A stretch of 64,000 nucleotides of DNA from Dehalococcoidia bacterium (GCA_020356025.1 CP070630.1:438061-502060); one strand, 5' to 3'; shown: positions 31,446 through 40,109, counted from the first letter of the stretch. The notes: a model not told the origin generated them from the letters alone. Program-made: numbers and translations.

Positions 31446-31703
31446 ATGACGGTGCTGGGCATACGGGTGCATCCCAAAGACAACGTGGCGGTGGTGGCCG
31501 CGGACACCAAGGCGAGCGATCTGGTGCGGCTCGATGACGGCAGCGAGGTGCGGGCGGTCGAGGCCATTCCCCGCGGCAGCAAGGTGGCCCTCAGCTCGGT
31601 CGCTTGCGGCGAGGCGGTAATCCGCTACGGCGAGGAGATCGGCAAGGCCACAAAGGACATCGCAGCGGGCGAGTACGTGCACACCCACAATCTGGCGCGC
31701 TAG
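31446..31703 (+). CDS. UxaA-family dehydratase, small (SAF-domain) subunit
   Basis: 85 residues beginning MTVLGIRVHPKDNVAVVAAD. VHPKDNVAVVAAD and IPRGSKVALSSVACGEAVIR, then YGEEIGKATKDIAAGEYVHT and HNL, match the N-terminal SAF domain of altronate/galactarate dehydratases. The family exists either as one long chain or, as in sulfolactate sulfo-lyase (SuyA/SuyB) and some sugar-acid dehydratases, as two subunits. The large part follows two bases downstream. Substrate is not decided by this domain. The start codon coincides with the predicted transcription start. Confidence 0.85.
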   Translation: MTVLGIRVHPKDNVAVVAADTKASDLVRLDDGSEVRAVEAIPRGSKVALSSVACGEAVIRYGEEIGKATKDIAAGEYVHTHNLAR

Positions 31704-31705
31704 AG

Positions 31706-32872
31706 ATGAGCGAGGAGTTCGTTTTCGAGGGCTGGCGGCGGCCGGATGGTCGTATGGGCATCCGCAACCACTGCCTGGTGCTGGCCACGGTCGCCTGCGC
31801 GGCGAGCGTCGTGCGGGAGGTCGGGCGGCGGCTACCGACGGTGGTGGCGGTGGAGCACACCCACGGCTGCGGCCGTGGTGGCCCTGACCTGGGCCTCCAG
31901 GTCAAGACCCTGGCCGGGCTGGTGAAGAACCCGAACGTGGGGGCGGCAGTGCTGGTCGGCCTTGGCTGCGAGGTGGTCTCGGCTGCTCTGCTGAAAGGGA
32001 ATCTGGCCAGCAGCGGAAAGCCGGTTGAGACCGTGGTCATCCAGGAGACGGGCGGGTCACGGAAGGCGGCCGATCAAGCCGAGGCCCTGGCGCGCCGGTT
32101 GCTTGGCGAGCTGGAAAAACTGCCGCGTCAGAAGGGCACGGCCGCCGACCTGACGGTCGGCCTGGAGTGCGGCGGCTCGGATACCTTCTCCGGCCTCACT
32201 GCCAATCCGGCGGTGGGAAAGGCAGTCGATCGGCTGCTCGAGTTGGGTGGCACGGCCATTCTTGCCGAGACTACCGAGATGATCGGCGCCTTGGGGCCAC
32301 TGCTCAAGTCGGCGGAAAACGAGGAGGTGGCCGCTAAGCTCAAGGCGAAGGTGGAGAGGCAGGAGGCGTGGGCGCGGGAGGCACTGGGGCCGCTGGCCGA
32401 TGTCGTTATGGCGCCCGGCAATGTCGAATCGGGGCTCACCACCATTGCCGAGAAGAGCCTGGGCTGCGTCACCAAGGGCGGCAGTTCGCCCATCCGAGAG
32501 GTGGTCGACTACGGGGATCGACCAGGCAGGAAGGGCCTGGTGGTCATGGATACGCCCGGCTACGACGTCGAGAGCCTGGCCGGCATGGCGGCGGCCGGTG
32601 CCCAGGCCATCCTGTTCACCACCGGCCGAGGCACTCCGGTGGGATTCCCGGCCGTGCCGGTGATCAAGATCTCCTCCAACTCCGAGCTGTTTGAGGCTAT
32701 GCCTGACGATATCGACCTCGATGCTGGGACTATCCTGGCCGGAAAGAGCGCCGACCAGATCGGCGAGCAGATCATGGACATCCTCCTGCGGGTCGCCTGC
32801 GGTGAGAAGACCAGAGCCGAGATCAATGGTCAGGCCGTGTTCGCCATCGCCCAAGAGGGTCCGGCCTTCTGA
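31706..32872 (+). CDS. UxaA-family dehydratase, large subunit
   Basis: 388 residues. Motifs of the D-galactarate/altronate dehydratase catalytic domain are present: WRRPDGRMGIRNHCLVLATV, VAVEHTHGCGRGG, VGLGCEVVSAALL, LTVGLECGGSDTFSGLTANP, AILAETTEMIGA and GCVTKGGSSPIREVVDYGDR. The conserved Cys and His residues (HTHGCG, GLGCE, LECGGSD) would hold the catalytic metal. It likely dehydrates a sugar acid or a related hydroxyacid. A glycerate kinase and a class II aldolase downstream suggest a pathway ending in glycerate. The exact substrate is unknown; the split form keeps a sulfolactate-type lyase open as an alternative. Confidence 0.87.
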   Translation: MSEEFVFEGWRRPDGRMGIRNHCLVLATVACAASVVREVGRRLPTVVAVEHTHGCGRGGPDLGLQVKTLAGLVKNPNVGAAVLVGLGCEVVSAALLKGNLASSGKPVETVVIQETGGSRKAADQAEALARRLLGELEKLPRQKGTAADLTVGLECGGSDTFSGLTANPAVGKAVDRLLELGGTAILAETTEMIGALGPLLKSAENEEVAAKLKAKVERQEAWAREALGPLADVVMAPGNVESGLTTIAEKSLGCVTKGGSSPIREVVDYGDRPGRKGLVVMDTPGYDVESLAGMAAAGAQAILFTTGRGTPVGFPAVPVIKISSNSELFEAMPDDIDLDAGTILAGKSADQIGEQIMDILLRVACGEKTRAEINGQAVFAIAQEGPAF

Positions 32873-32885
32873 CATCCTCGCCGAT

Positions 32886-34034
32886 ATGAAGATTGTTATT
32901 GCCCCGCAGGAGTTCAAGGGTAGCCTGAGCGCCGTCCAGGCCGCTCAGGCTATGGCCGAGGGCCTGCGGCGCGCCCTGCCCGACGCCACCCTGGAGCTGG
33001 TGCCCATGGCCGACGGTGGGCCGGGCACGGTGGAGGCGGTGGTAGCTGCGGCCAAGAACGGTCGGCGGATGACGGCAGCCGCCCACGACGCTCTGGGCCG
33101 GCCTCTACAGGCCGCCTGGGGCATTATCGACGACGGTACCGCCGTCATCGAGATGGCCGCTGCCTCCGGCCTAACCCTGCTGGCTGAGGACGAGCGCGAC
33201 CCTCGCATCGCCTCAACCTACGGCACGGGCGAGCTCGTCCGGGCCGCCCTGGACGCCGGCTGCTCTCGGATCATCGTCGGCATAGGCGGCAGCTCCACCA
33301 ACGACGGTGGCGCTGGCATGGCTCAGGCCCTGGGCGCTCGCTTCCTGGACGACGCGGGACAGGACCTGCCGCCCGGCGGTGCCGCCCTGGCTCGCCTGGA
33401 CCGCATCGACCTGTCAGGCCTGGACCCTCGCCTCGGCCAGTGTCGGGTTCTCGCCGCCACCGATGTCTTCAACCGTCTGTGTGGCCCTCAGGGAGCTTCG
33501 CTGCTTTACGGCCCGCAGAAAGGCGCGACGCCAGAGGTGGCCCAAGAGCTGGACGCTGCCCTGAGGCGCTACGCTCAGGTCATCGAGCGCGACCTGGGCA
33601 TGAGCGTGCTCGACCTGGCGGGCGCAGGCGCAGCCGGCGGCTTGGGAGCTGGGCTGGCTGCCTTTCTGGGGGCAAAACTCGTTCTCGGGTCCCAGCTTGT
33701 GGCCGAAGCGGTGGGACTCAAACAGAAGCTGGAGGGCGCCGACCTGGCGCTCACCGGCGAGGGGCGGCTGGACGCCCAGACCAGCTTCGGCAAGGCGCCC
33801 TGGGAGGTGGCCAGACTGGCCAAGAGCTGCGACCTGCCGGTGATAGCCATCGCTGGCTCCCTCGCGGAGGACTGCGGGCCAGAGCTGGGCGAAGCGTTCG
33901 ATGCGGTGGTAGCCGTTACGCCGTGGGCGATGTCGGTCGGAGAGGCGATGGCTCAGGGGGCGAAGCTGGTGGCTGATGCCGCCGAAGGAGTCGCTCGCCT
34001 GCTGCTAGTCGGCGGGCGATTGGGCCGGCGCTAG
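32886..34034 (+). CDS. glxK: Glycerate kinase, GlxK/GarK family (glycerate 2-kinase)
   Basis: ATG 32886 gives the family-typical N-terminus MKIVIAPQEFKGSLSAVQAA (usually MKIVIAPDSFKGSLSA, with Gln-Glu replacing Asp-Ser). 382 residues, normal length. ELVPMADGGPGTVEAV, IVGIGGSSTNDGGAGMAQAL, ATDVFNRLCGPQGAS and LTGEGRLDAQTSFGKAP are diagnostic. It phosphorylates glycerate, in the GarK/GlxK type to 2-phosphoglycerate, delivering the dehydratase pathway product to glycolysis. The frame is open upstream through the dehydratase gene but is not coding there. It starts 13 bases after the dehydratase. Confidence 0.93.
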   Translation: MKIVIAPQEFKGSLSAVQAAQAMAEGLRRALPDATLELVPMADGGPGTVEAVVAAAKNGRRMTAAAHDALGRPLQAAWGIIDDGTAVIEMAAASGLTLLAEDERDPRIASTYGTGELVRAALDAGCSRIIVGIGGSSTNDGGAGMAQALGARFLDDAGQDLPPGGAALARLDRIDLSGLDPRLGQCRVLAATDVFNRLCGPQGASLLYGPQKGATPEVAQELDAALRRYAQVIERDLGMSVLDLAGAGAAGGLGAGLAAFLGAKLVLGSQLVAEAVGLKQKLEGADLALTGEGRLDAQTSFGKAPWEVARLAKSCDLPVIAIAGSLAEDCGPELGEAFDAVVAVTPWAMSVGEAMAQGAKLVADAAEGVARLLLVGGRLGRR

Positions 34035-34044
34035 GAGTTCACTG

Positions 34045-34593
34045 ATGACATCTCTTTCGGACGAGTTCCAGCAGGTGGGGCGAGACCTGTATGCCGCTGG
34101 CCTTGTCTCCTCTCACGGCGGCAACATGAGCGTCCGCCAGGGCGAGGGCCTGATAGTCACCAGCCACGGCAGCCGCCTGGGTCACCTGGCGGACGGGGAC
34201 CTGGTGGAGGTGAGGCCGGGCTCGGAGCCCAGGGCTGAACCGTCCATGGATCTGGCTCTCCACCAGGCTATCTACGCCGCTGCCAGCGAGGCCGAGGCGG
34301 TCGTCCATGCCCATCCTCGCCATGCTATCGCTCTGTCGCTGGTGGGGAAGGAGATCCGGCCCCAGGATCTGGAGGGCCAGCACTATCTCGGCGTCGTGCC
34401 GGTGGTGCCCAGGGACGAGGACGTAGCTCAGACTTTGGCCGATGCCCTGCGGCAGCACAAGATAGTCGTGGTGGCCGGGCATGGAAGCTACGCCCGTGGC
34501 GAGAGCCTGTGGCAGGCTCTCCAGTGGACATCGGTGCTGGAGGAGAGCGCCGAGGTTCTGTGGCTGCTGCGCGCCCTCAGGCAGAATACGTAG
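34045..34593 (+). CDS. Class II aldolase/adducin family protein
   Basis: 182 residues. The fold signature is present: LVSSHGGNMSVRQGEGLIVT, VVHAHPRHAIAL with the paired Zn histidines, and VAGHGSYARG with the third. Fuculose-1-phosphate-type aldolases have a Glu in an EPSSE-like segment; here the equivalent is EPSMDLALH. Possible roles are sugar-phosphate aldolase or decarboxylase; context suggests sugar-acid breakdown with the UxaA pair and glycerate kinase. It ends overlapping the convergent membrane-protein gene by 17 bases. Confidence 0.83.
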   Translation: MTSLSDEFQQVGRDLYAAGLVSSHGGNMSVRQGEGLIVTSHGSRLGHLADGDLVEVRPGSEPRAEPSMDLALHQAIYAAASEAEAVVHAHPRHAIALSLVGKEIRPQDLEGQHYLGVVPVVPRDEDVAQTLADALRQHKIVVVAGHGSYARGESLWQALQWTSVLEESAEVLWLLRALRQNT

Positions 34594-35041
34594 GCGGCGC
34601 TCCGGCCGGGGGCGCCTCCTGGCGGGGCTGGAACAGGTTGAAGAAGACGAGGAAGATGAGCCCCACGGATATGGCGGCTGGAACGATGGTTCCTGCCCAG
34701 GTGATGTCGCCAGCGCCCCGGTGATAGAAACAGCTAAGCACGATGACCACCTGCTCCACGAGCGCCAGCCAGAAGACCTGACGATGGCGCTTGGGGTCAC
34801 GGGCAGCCCACAGGTAGATGATGGCCGGGATCACCATCGAGGCGCTGAAGGCCCGGCCAGCCAAGATGCCGGAAGCCTCATGCCCTTCCATATCGAAGAG
34901 GAAGCTGCCGGACAACACTTGGGCGACTACGCCCAGGATGGCCCAGGTGGCCAGCAGGATGAGAACGATCCTTGGCTGGCGTAGCGTCTGTAGAACGCTG
35001 GGTTGAGGCGCGGTTGGTTGAACTTCCCCGGTCGACGCCAT
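34577..35041 (-). CDS. Hypothetical four-helix membrane protein
   Basis: ATG 35041 has AAGGAGG six bases upstream. 154 residues with four hydrophobic helices: IVLILLATWAILGVVAQVLS, MVIPAIIYLWAA, VFWLALVEQVVIVLSCFY and IVPAAISVGLIFLVFFNLF. Short proline-rich tails flank them. Family not recognised. It is followed by a metallopeptidase gene on its 5' side in the same direction, and may share that transcript. Confidence 0.65.
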   Translation of the reverse strand: MASTGEVQPTAPQPSVLQTLRQPRIVLILLATWAILGVVAQVLSGSFLFDMEGHEASGILAGRAFSASMVIPAIIYLWAARDPKRHRQVFWLALVEQVVIVLSCFYHRGAGDITWAGTIVPAAISVGLIFLVFFNLFQPRQEAPPAGAPPTYSA

Positions 35042-35054
35042 GGACAACCTCCTT

Positions 35055-35423
35055 CTAGCCCAGGTCTAGCTCCTCCAGGCGCTCCTCACCGATCCCCAGG
35101 TAGTGGCCGAGCTCGTGCAGCACAGTCTTGCGCAATTCCTCGACCATCTCCTCCCGGCTGGAAAAGAACCGCTCGTGGGCCTCTTGGTATATCACGATCT
35201 TGTCGGGCAGAGCCATGTTGTAGTAGGCGCCTCGCTCGCTGAGGGGCACGCCCAGATAGAGGCCGAAGAGGGCATCGTCGGCGTCACTGCCTGCCTCGCG
35301 CCGCTCCGCCGGGCTGGGGCGCCACTTGACTACGACATCTAGGTTCTGGAGGTGCTCTTGGAACTCGATGGGTATCCTAGCTAGGGCTTCGAGAACCAGC
35401 TTCTCGAACTCGTGCCGTCGCAT
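35055..35423 (-). CDS. Zincin-like metallopeptidase family protein
   Basis: ATG 35423 (MRRHEFEKLVLEALARIPIE) is preferred to the longer frame because family members start at this point. 122 residues. VLHELGHYLGIGEERLEEL holds the HExxH zinc motif with a downstream Glu. The N-terminal half (EFQEHLQNLDVVVKWRPSP) is typical of the short bacterial metallopeptidase family (zincin fold, sometimes labelled possibly zinc metallopeptidase). Substrates are unknown. It follows a hypothetical gene by four bases. Confidence 0.82.
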   Translation of the reverse strand: MRRHEFEKLVLEALARIPIEFQEHLQNLDVVVKWRPSPAERREAGSDADDALFGLYLGVPLSERGAYYNMALPDKIVIYQEAHERFFSSREEMVEELRKTVLHELGHYLGIGEERLEELDLG

Positions 35424-35427
35424 CAGC

Positions 35428-35865
35428 CTAGCGCGTTCTCTCCCAGAGACACTGGTAATCCTTGCCAGCGATGGCGTTGAGGATCTCTTGCTGCTCCTGC
35501 TGGATGAGTTCATCCAGAATCTTCTGGCACTGTTCGGCCGCTTTAGGGGAGCCAGCGCTGGTAAGCCGCTGTACGATGCGATCCCAAACGCCGCAGGTGA
35601 CCAGTTCCTGGACGTGCTTGGGCCACCAGATGGCGGTGATCTTCTCGGGAAGACGGAAGCGAGGACGCAGCTGCTTGATGCTCTTGAAGCGCTCCTCGAG
35701 CGACGCAGCCCGCGGCACGGCTTTTATCAGGGGGCCTTCGCTCTCCGAGCAGCGGGCGTCGATGAGGAGGCGCTCGGGCAGGATCAGAAAGCGGATGGTG
35801 ATGACATCGGCCTTGTCGATGACTTCGAAGATAGCGTCAATATCGATGGCAAAATCGTTATCCAT
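35428..35865 (-). CDS. Hypothetical protein, 145 residues
   Basis: Not recognised. MDNDFAIDIDAIFEVIDKAD begins an alpha/beta region with ITIRFLILPERLLIDARCSE and a PRAASLEERFKSIKQLRPRF segment typical of a basic linker, then a helical C-terminus (ILDELIQQEQQEILNAIAGK). No signal peptide or membrane segment. It is transcribed ahead of the metallopeptidase gene with a four-base gap, so the two are likely functionally linked. Confidence 0.65.
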   Translation of the reverse strand: MDNDFAIDIDAIFEVIDKADVITIRFLILPERLLIDARCSESEGPLIKAVPRAASLEERFKSIKQLRPRFRLPEKITAIWWPKHVQELVTCGVWDRIVQRLTSAGSPKAAEQCQKILDELIQQEQQEILNAIAGKDYQCLWERTR

Positions 35866-35932
35866 AACGAGCCGGGCAGTACAACACCTCGCGTTTATTG
35901 TAGCATCGGGCCTAAGAGGCCAGCAAGCAGGC

Positions 35933-38020
35933 CTAGCCGCCGGCCAGGTAGGCCTCTAGGACGCGCCGCACCATCGGCCCTGCCTCCAGGGAGCCCGACT
36001 GGCCTTCGTCCAGGGCCACCAAGGCCACGATGGCCGGATCGTCGCGAGGGGCGTAGGCTACGAAGAAGACGTGATCCTGGAAGATAATGTCCTCGGCGGT
36101 GCCCGATTTCCCCGCCGCCGCCACGCTGGAACCCAGGAAGGTGCTGTAGGCGGTGCCGCCGGGGTCGGCGACAACCAGGGTCAGGCCGTCGCGGATAGCC
36201 TCCAGGGTGGCCTGAGAGGCTGGCAGAGGGTTGATCTCAGCGGCGGTGAACTCCTGGGACACCACCCCATCGGCGGAGGCGATGAGCTGCACCAAAAGGG
36301 GCGCGCGCAGGATGCCGCTGCCGGCGATGGCACTGTACATGTTGGCTAGCTGCAAAGGCGTGACCAGAAGAAAGCCCTGGCCTATACTCATGTTCACGCT
36401 GTCGCCGCTGTACCAGGGCTCTTCCCACTGTTCTAGCTTCCAGTCCGGGCCCGCTGCTACCCCCTTGGCCTCATCCAGGCCGACCACTCCCGATGGCTTG
36501 CCGAAGCCGAAGGCGGCTGCGAATGACGGCAGGATCTCCGGATCGGTATGATCCAGCGTGAGACCAACCTCGTAGAAGACGGGATTGCAGGAGGCCATCA
36601 GCCCCTGACCCAGGGTCAGGAGCCCACGGTCCACCGACTGCCAGTTGCGCTTGGGGTACTCTGGCCCCAACCCATACCACATTGGCGGGCAGGGCAGGGT
36701 GGAGCTGGCGGTGTAGCCGCCCTTCTCTAGGCCGGCGGCCATGGTCACCACCTTGAAGGTGGAGCCCGGCGCGGTGGTAGCTAGGACGGCCCGATGGAAG
36801 AAGGGCTGACGCGGATCGGAGGCCAGTTGCTGGAAGACCTCCGTGCTGAGGCCGTCGATGAAATCGTTGGGGTTGAGGGTCGGATGGCTGGCGATGGCCA
36901 GGATGCTATTGTCGATGGGGTCCATCACGATGATGCTCCCCTCGCGATCGCCCAAAGCTGCCTCCGCTTCCCGCTGCACGTCGATGTCGATGGTCAGGTG
37001 GATGTCCCTGCCCGGTCTGGCCTCTTTCTTGGCCAGCACATGGGAGATGGTGCCCTCGGGGGTGATGATGGCCAGCGTCCCGCCCCGCTGGCCTGCCAGT
37101 TCGTCCTGGAAGTAGGCCTCCAGACCTGCCGCTCCCACCATGTCGCCGGCCCGATAACCCTGGCCGGCCAGCTCCTCTAGCTGCTCCTGGCTCACCTCCA
37201 TGAGATAGCCCAGGGTATGGCCGGCCAGACTGCCCTGAGGATACGCACGCTGGAGCTGCGGCCGGACGACCACGCCCTCTAGTTGGTAGAAAGGCTGGAT
37301 CACCTCTTCGGGCGTGCCGTAGGGCAGGATCTTGAGGGGGATGAAGTAGTAGGAGGGAACGTCTGCCTCCACCTCCTCCCGTATCTTCTCCTCCGTCATC
37401 TCCAGCTTCTCGGCCAGAGTGGAGATGAGCGCTTCCTTGTCCTTGATCAGCCCTGGCACCGCTCCCACCACGTGCACGCGGCCGTCCAGCGCCAGGGGGT
37501 TGCCGTGGCGGTCGTAGATGGCGCCTCGCTGGGGCACGTCGGTGAAGAAGTGGACGAGCGAGGTGCCGGTCAGCTCGCGGAAGATGAGGGAGGGGCTCCA
37601 GAGTATACGCCAGCGTTCTTCGCTGCCCTCGCCCTCCTTTACCAGCTCCATGGTGTTCATCTGGACGACATCGTCGAAGAAGGCGGTGGAGATGGTGACC
37701 GAGAAGGGGAGCTCGCTGGCATCAGGATCAGGCGAGGGCTGGAACAGATAGCTCACGCTGTTGATGGTGGCCTCCTCGGCGATGGCCTGGTAGCGGGCGA
37801 CGAAGTCCTGGCGGCTGATCTCGGCCTGGGCGGAGGAGGCCAGCAGGTCGTACATCTCGCTGTAGCTGCCTTCCTGCCAGAGGCCAAGGAATTCTTCCGC
37901 TACGCTGGACGAGGACGGCGTTGGCGTGGCCGACGGCGGGGCTTCTTCCTCCTGGGCGCAGGCGGTGAATACCAGCGTCGCTAGCAAGAGAAAGGTGGCC
38001 GGAAAGATAACAACGCGCAA
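35933..38020 (-). CDS. Penicillin-binding transpeptidase, PBP2a-like lipoprotein
   Basis: The start is taken as TTG 38020 because GGGGG lies seven bases before it; TTG 38041 is possible. The signal region FPATFLLLATLVFTACA ends in a lipobox cysteine. About 695 residues: a MecA-N/NTF2-like domain (VAEEFLGLWQEGSYSEMYDL onward), a PBP dimerisation domain (RGAIYDRHGNPLALDGRVHV) and a transpeptidase domain with APGSTFKVV (active-site Ser, SxxK), SCNPVF (SxN) and KSGTAE (KTG variant). The layout is that of class B, PBP2a-like enzymes, which cross-link peptidoglycan. A KSG third motif is an accepted variant. An NTF2-like N-domain alone does not show beta-lactam resistance. Confidence 0.92.
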   Translation of the reverse strand: MRVVIFPATFLLLATLVFTACAQEEEAPPSATPTPSSSSVAEEFLGLWQEGSYSEMYDLLASSAQAEISRQDFVARYQAIAEEATINSVSYLFQPSPDPDASELPFSVTISTAFFDDVVQMNTMELVKEGEGSEERWRILWSPSLIFRELTGTSLVHFFTDVPQRGAIYDRHGNPLALDGRVHVVGAVPGLIKDKEALISTLAEKLEMTEEKIREEVEADVPSYYFIPLKILPYGTPEEVIQPFYQLEGVVVRPQLQRAYPQGSLAGHTLGYLMEVSQEQLEELAGQGYRAGDMVGAAGLEAYFQDELAGQRGGTLAIITPEGTISHVLAKKEARPGRDIHLTIDIDVQREAEAALGDREGSIIVMDPIDNSILAIASHPTLNPNDFIDGLSTEVFQQLASDPRQPFFHRAVLATTAPGSTFKVVTMAAGLEKGGYTASSTLPCPPMWYGLGPEYPKRNWQSVDRGLLTLGQGLMASCNPVFYEVGLTLDHTDPEILPSFAAAFGFGKPSGVVGLDEAKGVAAGPDWKLEQWEEPWYSGDSVNMSIGQGFLLVTPLQLANMYSAIAGSGILRAPLLVQLIASADGVVSQEFTAAEINPLPASQATLEAIRDGLTLVVADPGGTAYSTFLGSSVAAAGKSGTAEDIIFQDHVFFVAYAPRDDPAIVALVALDEGQSGSLEAGPMVRRVLEAYLAGG

Positions 38021-38047
38021 CCTGTTACCCCCTTCGCCCAACGGCGA

Positions 38048-38785
38048 TTAGGTTACGTCCGGGCTGAGGGAAGGCTGGCCGTGGAGCTCCTTGCGCTGAA
38101 TCCAGCGGCTGCCCTGGGCGGTGATGAGGAGGACATCGATGGGCCCGCCCACGTTCTTGGGCCGCGCCTCGAAACGCATCGTGTCGATAGTGGTGCGCAC
38201 GGCATAGATGGCGAAGTCGATGGCATCCTGCACATTCATCAGGTGCCAGTTGATGCGGGCGCCCGCAATCTCCACGAGTTGGCCGTCGGGGCCCACGACC
38301 TGCTTGGCCTTCAGCAAGCGAGTGATGACATCCACCTGGCCAGCCCAGGTGGCTCCGTAGGTGACCTCGTTTGTCTTGGGGTTCACGTTCCGCCTCTGGA
38401 CCAGGTTCTTCTTGACGTGGCAGTAGTAGACGTGGGGAACGCTGGCCCGCCCCTCTCGCTTGTAGCCGGCCACGTAGAAGCCGGTGTCGGCCTGCCGATA
38501 TTTGCCGTGGAGATGGTTCACCAGCTTGTGGGCCACGGCCTCGACGTCGTCCTCCTCATCCACCATCTCCTCAGCGAAGCGCTCCAGCCGACTTTGCACG
38601 CTCACACCGCCCAGCACGGCCTGGCCGAAGGTGCTCACCCCCCCCTGCTGGTTGGGCTGGAGGAAGGTCTTGTAGGTGAAGTCGGAGTTCACGGTCTCCA
38701 CCTTGCCCTTGAGGGTGAGCGTTTGGCGGCTATCAGAGGCCATGACAATGGCTTCCGGTACGTAGACTGTTACTACGAACGACAT
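38048..38785 (-). CDS. Proteasome-like (Ntn-hydrolase fold) protein
   Basis: 245 residues. The start, MSFVVTVYVPEAIVMASDSR, aligns with the beta-subunit pattern T-x-V-G-I-x3-G-V-V-L-A-x-D-x-R of proteasome and HslV-type Ntn hydrolases, and TYKTF near 37 may supply the conserved Lys. GQAVLGGVSVQSRLERFAEE fits the following helix. It is unlike any HslV I recognise and lacks an obvious propeptide, so the nucleophile is uncertain (Thr6 would need processing). The C-terminal half, with INWHLMNVQDAIDFAIYAVR, resembles the last helices of the fold. No ATPase partner lies nearby; it is adjacent to the PBP gene on the same strand. Confidence 0.6.
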   Translation of the reverse strand: MSFVVTVYVPEAIVMASDSRQTLTLKGKVETVNSDFTYKTFLQPNQQGGVSTFGQAVLGGVSVQSRLERFAEEMVDEEDDVEAVAHKLVNHLHGKYRQADTGFYVAGYKREGRASVPHVYYCHVKKNLVQRRNVNPKTNEVTYGATWAGQVDVITRLLKAKQVVGPDGQLVEIAGARINWHLMNVQDAIDFAIYAVRTTIDTMRFEARPKNVGGPIDVLLITAQGSRWIQRKELHGQPSLSPDVT

Positions 38786-38843
38786 GACGCTACCTCATAT
38801 CTCAACGCCGATGCCCGATGTTGGTTCCGCTCGTTCCGCTCCT

Positions 38844-40004
38844 CTACCCGTAGACGATATCTCCCTCCGCCAGGCCACGAGCGATGATTATGCGCTGGAC
38901 CTGGCTCGTGCCCTCGACGATCATCAGTTGGCGGGCGTCGCGGTAGTGGCGCTCCAGCGGATGATCCTTCATGTAGCCCTGGGCGCCCAGGATCTGGAGG
39001 GCATCGGAGGACACCTTGACTGCCATCTCGGTGGCGAAGACCTTGGCGAACGACAGGTAGGGGGCGTACTGGCGATCGTACTTTCCCTGATCTACCAGCC
39101 AGCACGCATGATAGATGAGATGGCGGGCAGCCTGGATCTGGGTGGCCATGTCGGCCAGCGTGAACTGGATGGCCTGGTGCTCCAGGATGGGGCGGCCGAA
39201 GGTGCGGCGCTGGCGGGCGAAGTCCAGGGCGTAGGTTAGAGCTCCCTGGGCCAGGCCCAGGCCCCGGGCCCCCACTACCGGTCGGCAGGTGCCCATGTTG
39301 AGCATGGCGATGTGGAAGCCTCGCCCCTCCTCGCCGATCAGGTTGGAGGCGGGCACCCGGCAGTTCTGGAAGACCAGGTTGGCCGTGGGGACGCCGGTCA
39401 CCCCCATCTTGCGGTCGAGGCGGGCCACCGAGAAGCCGGGGTTGTCGGTGGGCACGACGAAGGCGGAGAAGCCGCGGGTGCCGGCGGCGGGATCGGTTTT
39501 GGCGAAGGTGACCACGAAATCGGCCACGCTGCCGCCCGAGATGAACATCTTCTCGCCGTCGATGACGTACTCGTCGCCATCGCGGACGGCGCGGCTCTCG
39601 ATGGCGGCGGCGTCGGAGCCTGCGTTAGGCTCGGTGAGGCAGAACGCGCCCCTGACATCGCCCGCCGCCGAGCGGGGCAGCCAGGCCTGCTTCAGTTCCT
39701 CGCTGCCGGCGATAACGATGGACTGGGTAGAGAGGGCGGAGAGAAGAAGGATGAGGCCAGAGGAGCAGCAGTACTTGGCCGTCTCCTCCACGGTCAGGGC
39801 CAACGCCAGGAAGCTACCACCGCCGCCGTACTCGGGCGGGATGGTCAGGCCCATAAGTCCGGCCTGCCGGAAGACGGCGAAGATGTCCTCAGGGTACTCT
39901 CCCTGCTCATCGATCTCGGCGGCGCGGGGCTGCACCCGCTCGCGGGCGATGCGCCGCGCCGGATCACGGATTAGCTTGGGGGTTTCGGTCAGTTCGTAGT
40001 CCAC
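38844..40004 (-). CDS. Acyl-CoA dehydrogenase
   Basis: GTG 40004 has AAAGGAGGGG seven bases upstream. 386 residues, the usual length. FAD-binding and substrate motifs: FCLTEPNAGSDAAAIESRAV, GEKMFISGGSVADF, GEEGRGFHIAMLNMGTCRPV, RRTFGRPILEHQAIQFTLAD and LQILGAQGYMKDHPLERHYR. The catalytic base is Glu364 in QLMIVEGTSQVQR. It oxidises acyl-CoA to enoyl-CoA, passing electrons to ETF. Chain-length specificity is not predictable here. It is divergent from the predicted selenoprotein, with about 105 bases between. Confidence 0.95.
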   Translation of the reverse strand: MDYELTETPKLIRDPARRIARERVQPRAAEIDEQGEYPEDIFAVFRQAGLMGLTIPPEYGGGGSFLALALTVEETAKYCCSSGLILLLSALSTQSIVIAGSEELKQAWLPRSAAGDVRGAFCLTEPNAGSDAAAIESRAVRDGDEYVIDGEKMFISGGSVADFVVTFAKTDPAAGTRGFSAFVVPTDNPGFSVARLDRKMGVTGVPTANLVFQNCRVPASNLIGEEGRGFHIAMLNMGTCRPVVGARGLGLAQGALTYALDFARQRRTFGRPILEHQAIQFTLADMATQIQAARHLIYHACWLVDQGKYDRQYAPYLSFAKVFATEMAVKVSSDALQILGAQGYMKDHPLERHYRDARQLMIVEGTSQVQRIIIARGLAEGDIVYG

Positions 40005-40066
40005 CGTTCGCTCCCCTCCTTTGCTACGCAACCCCCAGTATAGCCCCATCGCCAGACTTGGCAAAG

Positions 40067-40084
40067 CTGCCTGCTGGCAGGCAG
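40067..40084 (+). repeat. Perfect 18-base palindrome
   Basis: CTGCCTGCTGGCAGGCAG can form a 7-bp hairpin with a four-base loop. Its right half resembles the 6176-6189 element with two differences. It sits just upstream of the -10 of the next gene. Confidence 0.5.
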
Positions 40085-40094
40085 GGGCCGATGC

Positions 40095-40100
40095 TATAAT
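40095..40100 (+). promoter_or_regulatory. -10 element of the DsbA-like selenoprotein gene
   Basis: TATAAT, nine bases before GTG 40110. The -35 region is poor and overlaps the palindrome at 40067-40084. The 5' untranslated region would be only two or three bases. Confidence 0.55.
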
Positions 40101-40109
40101 GCGGATGCT

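Noticed and set aside
40067..40084. Perfect palindrome as an intrinsic terminator of the acyl-CoA dehydrogenase side
   Set aside because: It lies upstream of that gene, has no T-tract, and resembles dispersed repeats elsewhere in the window.
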